Positions 6,969 to 8,670 of a DNA stretch of 8,670 nt are shown here, in pieces. The DNA comes from Patescibacteria group bacterium (GTDB lineage: Bacteria > Patescibacteriota > Andersenbacteria > UBA10190), in the NCBI GenBank assembly GCA_022574795.1, contig JACZRJ010000013.1:1-8670 (forward strand). The letters run 5' to 3'. The translations under genes and the position numbers were made by a program. The stretch's first letter is position 1, and every line of letters begins with the position of its first letter. The notes beneath the pieces are model-generated. The model ran no database searches, was not told the origin of the DNA, and was given only the letters and a program-made list of their open reading frames with translations.

Positions 6969-7166
6969 TTAGGCGCGGGCTACTCCGGTAGCTGCTGGTC
7001 CCTTCTCACCTTCCGTAACTTCAAAAGTAACTGCATCGCCGACATTGAGCTCGTCGAAAGTTACACCCTGTAGTTCATTGGAATGAAAGAAAAGGTCCTT
7101 AGACTCACCCTCGCGGGAGATAAACCCAAACCCTCTTTCCGTGAGCGTTTTGATAGTTCCATCCAT
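6969..7166 (-). CDS. csp: Cold-shock domain protein (CspA family)
   Basis: A 65-residue single cold-shock domain, a five-stranded OB-fold that binds single-stranded RNA and DNA as an RNA chaperone. RNP1 reads 'RGFGFIS' (11-17) and RNP2 'DLFFHSN' (24-30). The family's usual opening 'GTIK' and closing 'GPAATGV' with preceding acidic strand are present. The common 'KGFGFI' Lys is Arg here and the typical VFVH is LFFH, both tolerated. The ATG at 7166 has a good ribosome site (GGAAAGG, about 6 bases upstream). It is monocistronic: promoter at 7235-7262, leader hairpin at 7196-7213 and a strong terminator right after. Whether it is truly cold-induced or constitutive cannot be read from sequence. 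Confidence 0.97.
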   Translation of the reverse strand: MDGTIKTLTERGFGFISREGESKDLFFHSNELQGVTFDELNVGDAVTFEVTEGEKGPAATGVARA

Positions 7167-7195
7167 ATGATTACCTTTCCGTTATTTTTACAATA

Positions 7196-7213
7196 GAAAC
7201 TCGACGAGATTTC
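7196..7213 (-). promoter_or_regulatory. Small hairpin in the cold-shock gene leader
   Basis: On the transcript GAAA(U)CUC pairs with GAGUUUC: seven pairs with one bulged base around a 3-base loop. It sits about 15 bases after the predicted transcript start and 30 bases before the ATG. Csp leaders often carry structure that controls stability and translation; that role here is inference. Confidence 0.35.
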
Positions 7214-7234
7214 TGGCGCCAAAATGACCTCTTA

Positions 7235-7262
7235 TGTATATATGATCATGAGCACTTGTCAA
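7235..7262 (-). promoter_or_regulatory. Promoter of the cold-shock gene
   Basis: On the minus strand a perfect TTGACA (7257-7262), a 16-base spacer and TATACA (7235-7240, 4 of 6), in an AT-rich stretch that also offers ATACAT at 17 bases. The predicted start is near 7228, so the leader is about 60 bases. The spacer contains the palindrome ATGATCAT. Confidence 0.55.
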
Positions 7263-7347
7263 ATCCTGGCGACTGAAAAAGCAGAGCATTCTTATCTTTC
7301 GGATCAGGCCAAGAAATTTTAAAAACAAGCTGGTACCGTATCACACT

Positions 7348-7866
7348 TCAACACGTTTCGCAGACCTTCTGTATCTGACGTGCGGTGTAGTAAATACCTA
7401 TCAGCATGAGGGAAACAATAGTAATTACAAAGTAGAAACGGTATTCAAGTACCAAGAGAGCTCCGCCAAAGCCAATCCCGAATATACCCAGAAGCGGAGC
7501 CAGACATGAAACACAAAAAGCCGTCCCCGCGATACCGGCAAATAGTGTGCCGACACCCCCGCCAATTGCTGTGCCAATTCCCGTGTAATTTTTTTTCTGC
7601 CGAAAGGCATACACCTGCATTGAAATAAAAAGAGCGTACAGCAACGACAGAGTAGTGATAGTCGCATAATCTTGAAATCGTAAAATACCAAGTACTCCTT
7701 TTAGACCATAGAACAAATTAGCAATACCCCCTGACGAAAAAATGCTGGGCAAGACGATAAACAAAGCGAAGAAGACCAAAAAAACAACGCCAAATAACCC
7801 TCGGTACCGCCAACCTGCTAAGCTCTGTTGTACTCCAACCCAGACAGTTGCCAAAATTTCAGGCAT
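7348..7866 (-). CDS. Polytopic membrane protein with CxxC pairs, ArsR-operon member
   Basis: Encodes 172 residues from the ATG at 7866; a TTG at 7872 would add two. Hydrophobic segments lie at about 23-42, 68-88, 96-117, 122-141 and 147-163, so about five membrane spans. The only four cysteines form two pairs: 'FCVSC' (C118, C121) at a helix boundary in a Gly-rich region ('GIGTAIGGGVGTLF' before, 'GIFGIGFGG' after), and 'CETC' (C169, C172) at the extreme C-terminus after a basic helix. A membrane CxxC plus a terminal CxxC is what a soft-metal transporter or thiol relay would need, by analogy with MerT-type proteins. The sequence is not recognisably MerT, MerF or ArsB. It starts 12 bases after the zinc-ribbon gene and is the last gene of the operon; no clear terminator follows. 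Function unknown; metal or thiol handling is inferred from cysteines and context. Confidence 0.75.
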   Translation of the reverse strand: MPEILATVWVGVQQSLAGWRYRGLFGVVFLVFFALFIVLPSIFSSGGIANLFYGLKGVLGILRFQDYATITTLSLLYALFISMQVYAFRQKKNYTGIGTAIGGGVGTLFAGIAGTAFCVSCLAPLLGIFGIGFGGALLVLEYRFYFVITIVSLMLIGIYYTARQIQKVCETC

Positions 7867-7878
7867 GACCAACCAACG

Positions 7879-8076
7879 TTATTTCTTATGACCAATCGGA
7901 CACGATTTGTCGGAGTACTCGCAGATGACACAACAATTATCGCTTCCTTCTGGAACCGAGATAAGCTCGCCACAACTTTCGCAAGCATGAAAAGCCAAGC
8001 ATCCCGTCTGAGGAATTGCCACCTCTTGCTTATGCTGACAGTGCGGGCAGGTTAACGTTGCTGTGGCAGCCTTCAT
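7879..8076 (-). CDS. GDCCVxC-type zinc-ribbon miniprotein
   Basis: A 65-residue protein with nine cysteines. CPHC (10-13) and CESC (32-35) make a two-knuckle zinc ribbon. A second cluster follows: 'SDNCCVICEYSDKSCP' (45-60) with C48, C49, C52 and C59. The second block matches the motif that names the 'GDCCVxC domain-containing (seleno)protein' group, with Asn in place of the Asp; some relatives, as I recall, carry selenocysteine, but here all positions are Cys. Such small proteins often accompany heavy-metal resistance genes, and their biochemical role is not established. The start ATG overlaps the repressor stop by four bases (ATGA), so translation is probably coupled; there is no good ribosome site of its own. 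The membrane gene follows after 12 bases. Likely a cytosolic metal or thiol binder working with the Cys-bearing membrane protein. Confidence 0.82.
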   Translation of the reverse strand: MKAATATLTCPHCQHKQEVAIPQTGCLAFHACESCGELISVPEGSDNCCVICEYSDKSCPIGHKK

Positions 8077-8396
8077 ATGTCTGCCAAGCTAGCCCGTAAC
8101 ACTGTACCAAAGTCAGACTGTTTCAGACCATAGAACACCTGTTTATGCTCACGCCGCGATTCAACTAGTTCATGGTCCTTCAATCGTTTGAGCGAATGAG
8201 AAACAACCGAGACCGAGACGTTGAGTGCCTCGGCGATCTCACTGACCGAAAGTTCTTTGTGATTACACAACAGCCAACAAATCTTCATGCGAGTTGGGTC
8301 ACCGACCAGGCCAAACCTCTCGGCGCAGGCCATAATTGCTTGCTCACTGGCCAGTTCTTTTCTTGCTTTTCTTGCTTTGCTTATTTGTCTGGTCAT
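8073..8396 (-). CDS. ArsR/SmtB-family transcriptional repressor
   Basis: A 107-residue winged-helix regulator from the ATG at 8396, the usual size for this family. 'FGLVGDPTRMKICWLLCN' (28-45) is the classic ArsR dimer/helix region. The recognition helix-turn-helix is 'SVSEIAEALNVSVSVVSHSL' (50-69), and the wing is 'RREHKQVFYGL' (81-91). An open frame reaches back to a GTG at 8459, but that extension covers the promoter and operator at 8418-8446 and lacks a ribosome site, so I reject it. The family's common metal box ELCVC is 'ELSVS' here, so the alpha-3 thiol site is absent, and there is no His/Asp cluster near the C-terminus for an alpha-5 site. Cysteines C24, C40 and C44 remain, giving a possible soft-metal or oxidant sensor of another type. 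It is the first gene of the operon and probably represses itself and both downstream genes. Confidence 0.9.
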   Translation of the reverse strand: MTRQISKARKARKELASEQAIMACAERFGLVGDPTRMKICWLLCNHKELSVSEIAEALNVSVSVVSHSLKRLKDHELVESRREHKQVFYGLKQSDFGTVLRASLADI

Positions 8397-8417
8397 GTCA
8401 CTTGAATGTCTGTTCAA

Positions 8418-8446
8418 ATGATACAACAGCTTTTTGATTGTATCAA
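8418..8446 (-). promoter_or_regulatory. Promoter with overlapping ArsR-type operator
   Basis: On the minus strand TTGATA (8441-8446, 5 of 6), exactly 17 bases, then TATCAT (8418-8423, 5 of 6). A perfect inverted repeat, TGATACAA...TTGTATCA (8419-8426 with 8438-8445, 11-base spacer), lays one arm over each promoter hexamer. A dimer bound there would block polymerase directly. The predicted transcript start is about 8411, leaving a leader of about 15 bases with an AAGTG before the ATG at 8396. Confidence 0.8.
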
Positions 8447-8530
8447 CACGCCCTTCCACTATTTGGTTCGGTAGTCCGACGTTGCTTAAAATTTCAGTTG
8501 CTACACTGAGCCATAACTGAGTAAACGAAA

Positions 8531-8616
8531 CCCTTTACCCTTTACCTGCAGCGAGCCGCAACTAAGCCGCAGCGCAAACCCCGCCTCAGCGGGGCGCAAA
8601 CCCTAAGCTCAGGGTT
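8531..8616. repeat. Mosaic of short direct repeats and two hairpins
   Basis: In order: CCCTTTA twice in tandem (8531-8544); AGCCGCA twice, 11 bp apart (8554, 8565); and GCGCAAACCC twice, 22 bp apart (8572, 8594). Each copy of the last leads into a hairpin: CCCCGC-CTCA-GCGGGG (8579-8594) and AACCCT-AAGCTC-AGGGTT (8599-8616). CTCAG sits in both. Neither hairpin has a strong T run on either strand, so terminator function is uncertain. No open frame of note covers it, and nothing else is seen from 8460 to the right edge. Confidence 0.6.
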
Positions 8617-8670
8617 AAAACTTTATTTGAGTAGTTTGAAGAGCAGTTAATGTTTTAAGGTGAATGGTAT

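Noticed and set aside
8397..8459. N-terminal extension of the ArsR repressor from GTG 8459
   Set aside because: It covers a 17-bp-spaced promoter and a perfect operator, lacks a ribosome site, and would exceed the normal family length.
8658..8670. Possible plus-strand gene start at the ATG near 8664 after AAGGTG
   Set aside because: The ribosome-like site abuts the ATG too closely and only two codons are visible.
1..8670. CRISPR array, tRNA/rRNA genes, transposase or phage genes
   Set aside because: No regularly spaced long repeats, no cloverleaf and no recombinase-like frames were found on either strand.

Overview
This 8.67 kb window most likely comes from a bacterium of the Candidate Phyla Radiation (Patescibacteria) or a similar reduced, poorly sampled lineage. 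This is an inference. It rests on the sort of small genes present (a Cys-rich 'ECGF...W' mini-protein, a secreted helical protein with a C-terminal AWK-type segment, a matrixin-like fragment), mostly weak Shine-Dalgarno sites, and an orphan cyanophycin-synthetase-type ATP-grasp enzyme. The code is standard: UGA, UAG and UAA all act as stops. Several upstream regions carry readable sigma-70 promoters, most with a TTGACA -35 box.

Left block (1-2160, all minus strand): an accessory, cell-surface region in poor shape. From the upstream end it holds a small Cys-rich protein broken by an in-frame stop and a frameshift (1807-1972); a signal-peptide-bearing secreted protein split by a one-base frameshift (1087-1717); a small single-pass membrane protein (722-1015); a matrixin-like protease remnant without its catalytic part (406-687); and the N-terminus of a GT-C/TMTC-like membrane glycosyltransferase running off the left edge (1-360). 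Two genes carry single-base frameshifts within runs of three identical bases. This is either true decay or indel sequencing error.

Middle block (2164-6801): intact core-type genes. A DEAD-box RNA helicase (minus) and an ATP-grasp ligase (plus) diverge from a 332-bp spacer with promoters, helicase-leader hairpins and a compact folded element. A complete typA/bipA GTPase gene (minus) converges on the ATP-grasp gene and has a clear TTGACA-17-TATAGT promoter.

Right block (6925-8670): a cold-shock protein gene with its own promoter, leader hairpin and rho-independent terminator, then a three-gene minus-strand operon. The operon encodes an ArsR-family repressor, a 65-residue zinc-ribbon protein of the GDCCVxC type and a polytopic membrane protein with two CxxC pairs. 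Its promoter is overlaid by a perfect 8-bp inverted repeat with one arm on the -35 and one on the -10. That layout also fixes the repressor start at 8396. The operon looks like a metal- or thiol-stress cassette and is the best candidate here for an under-described system. The right end (8531-8616) holds a gene-free mosaic of short direct repeats and hairpins.

The helicase, cold-shock protein and TypA together form a translation/RNA-folding stress set, but each is transcribed from its own unit.
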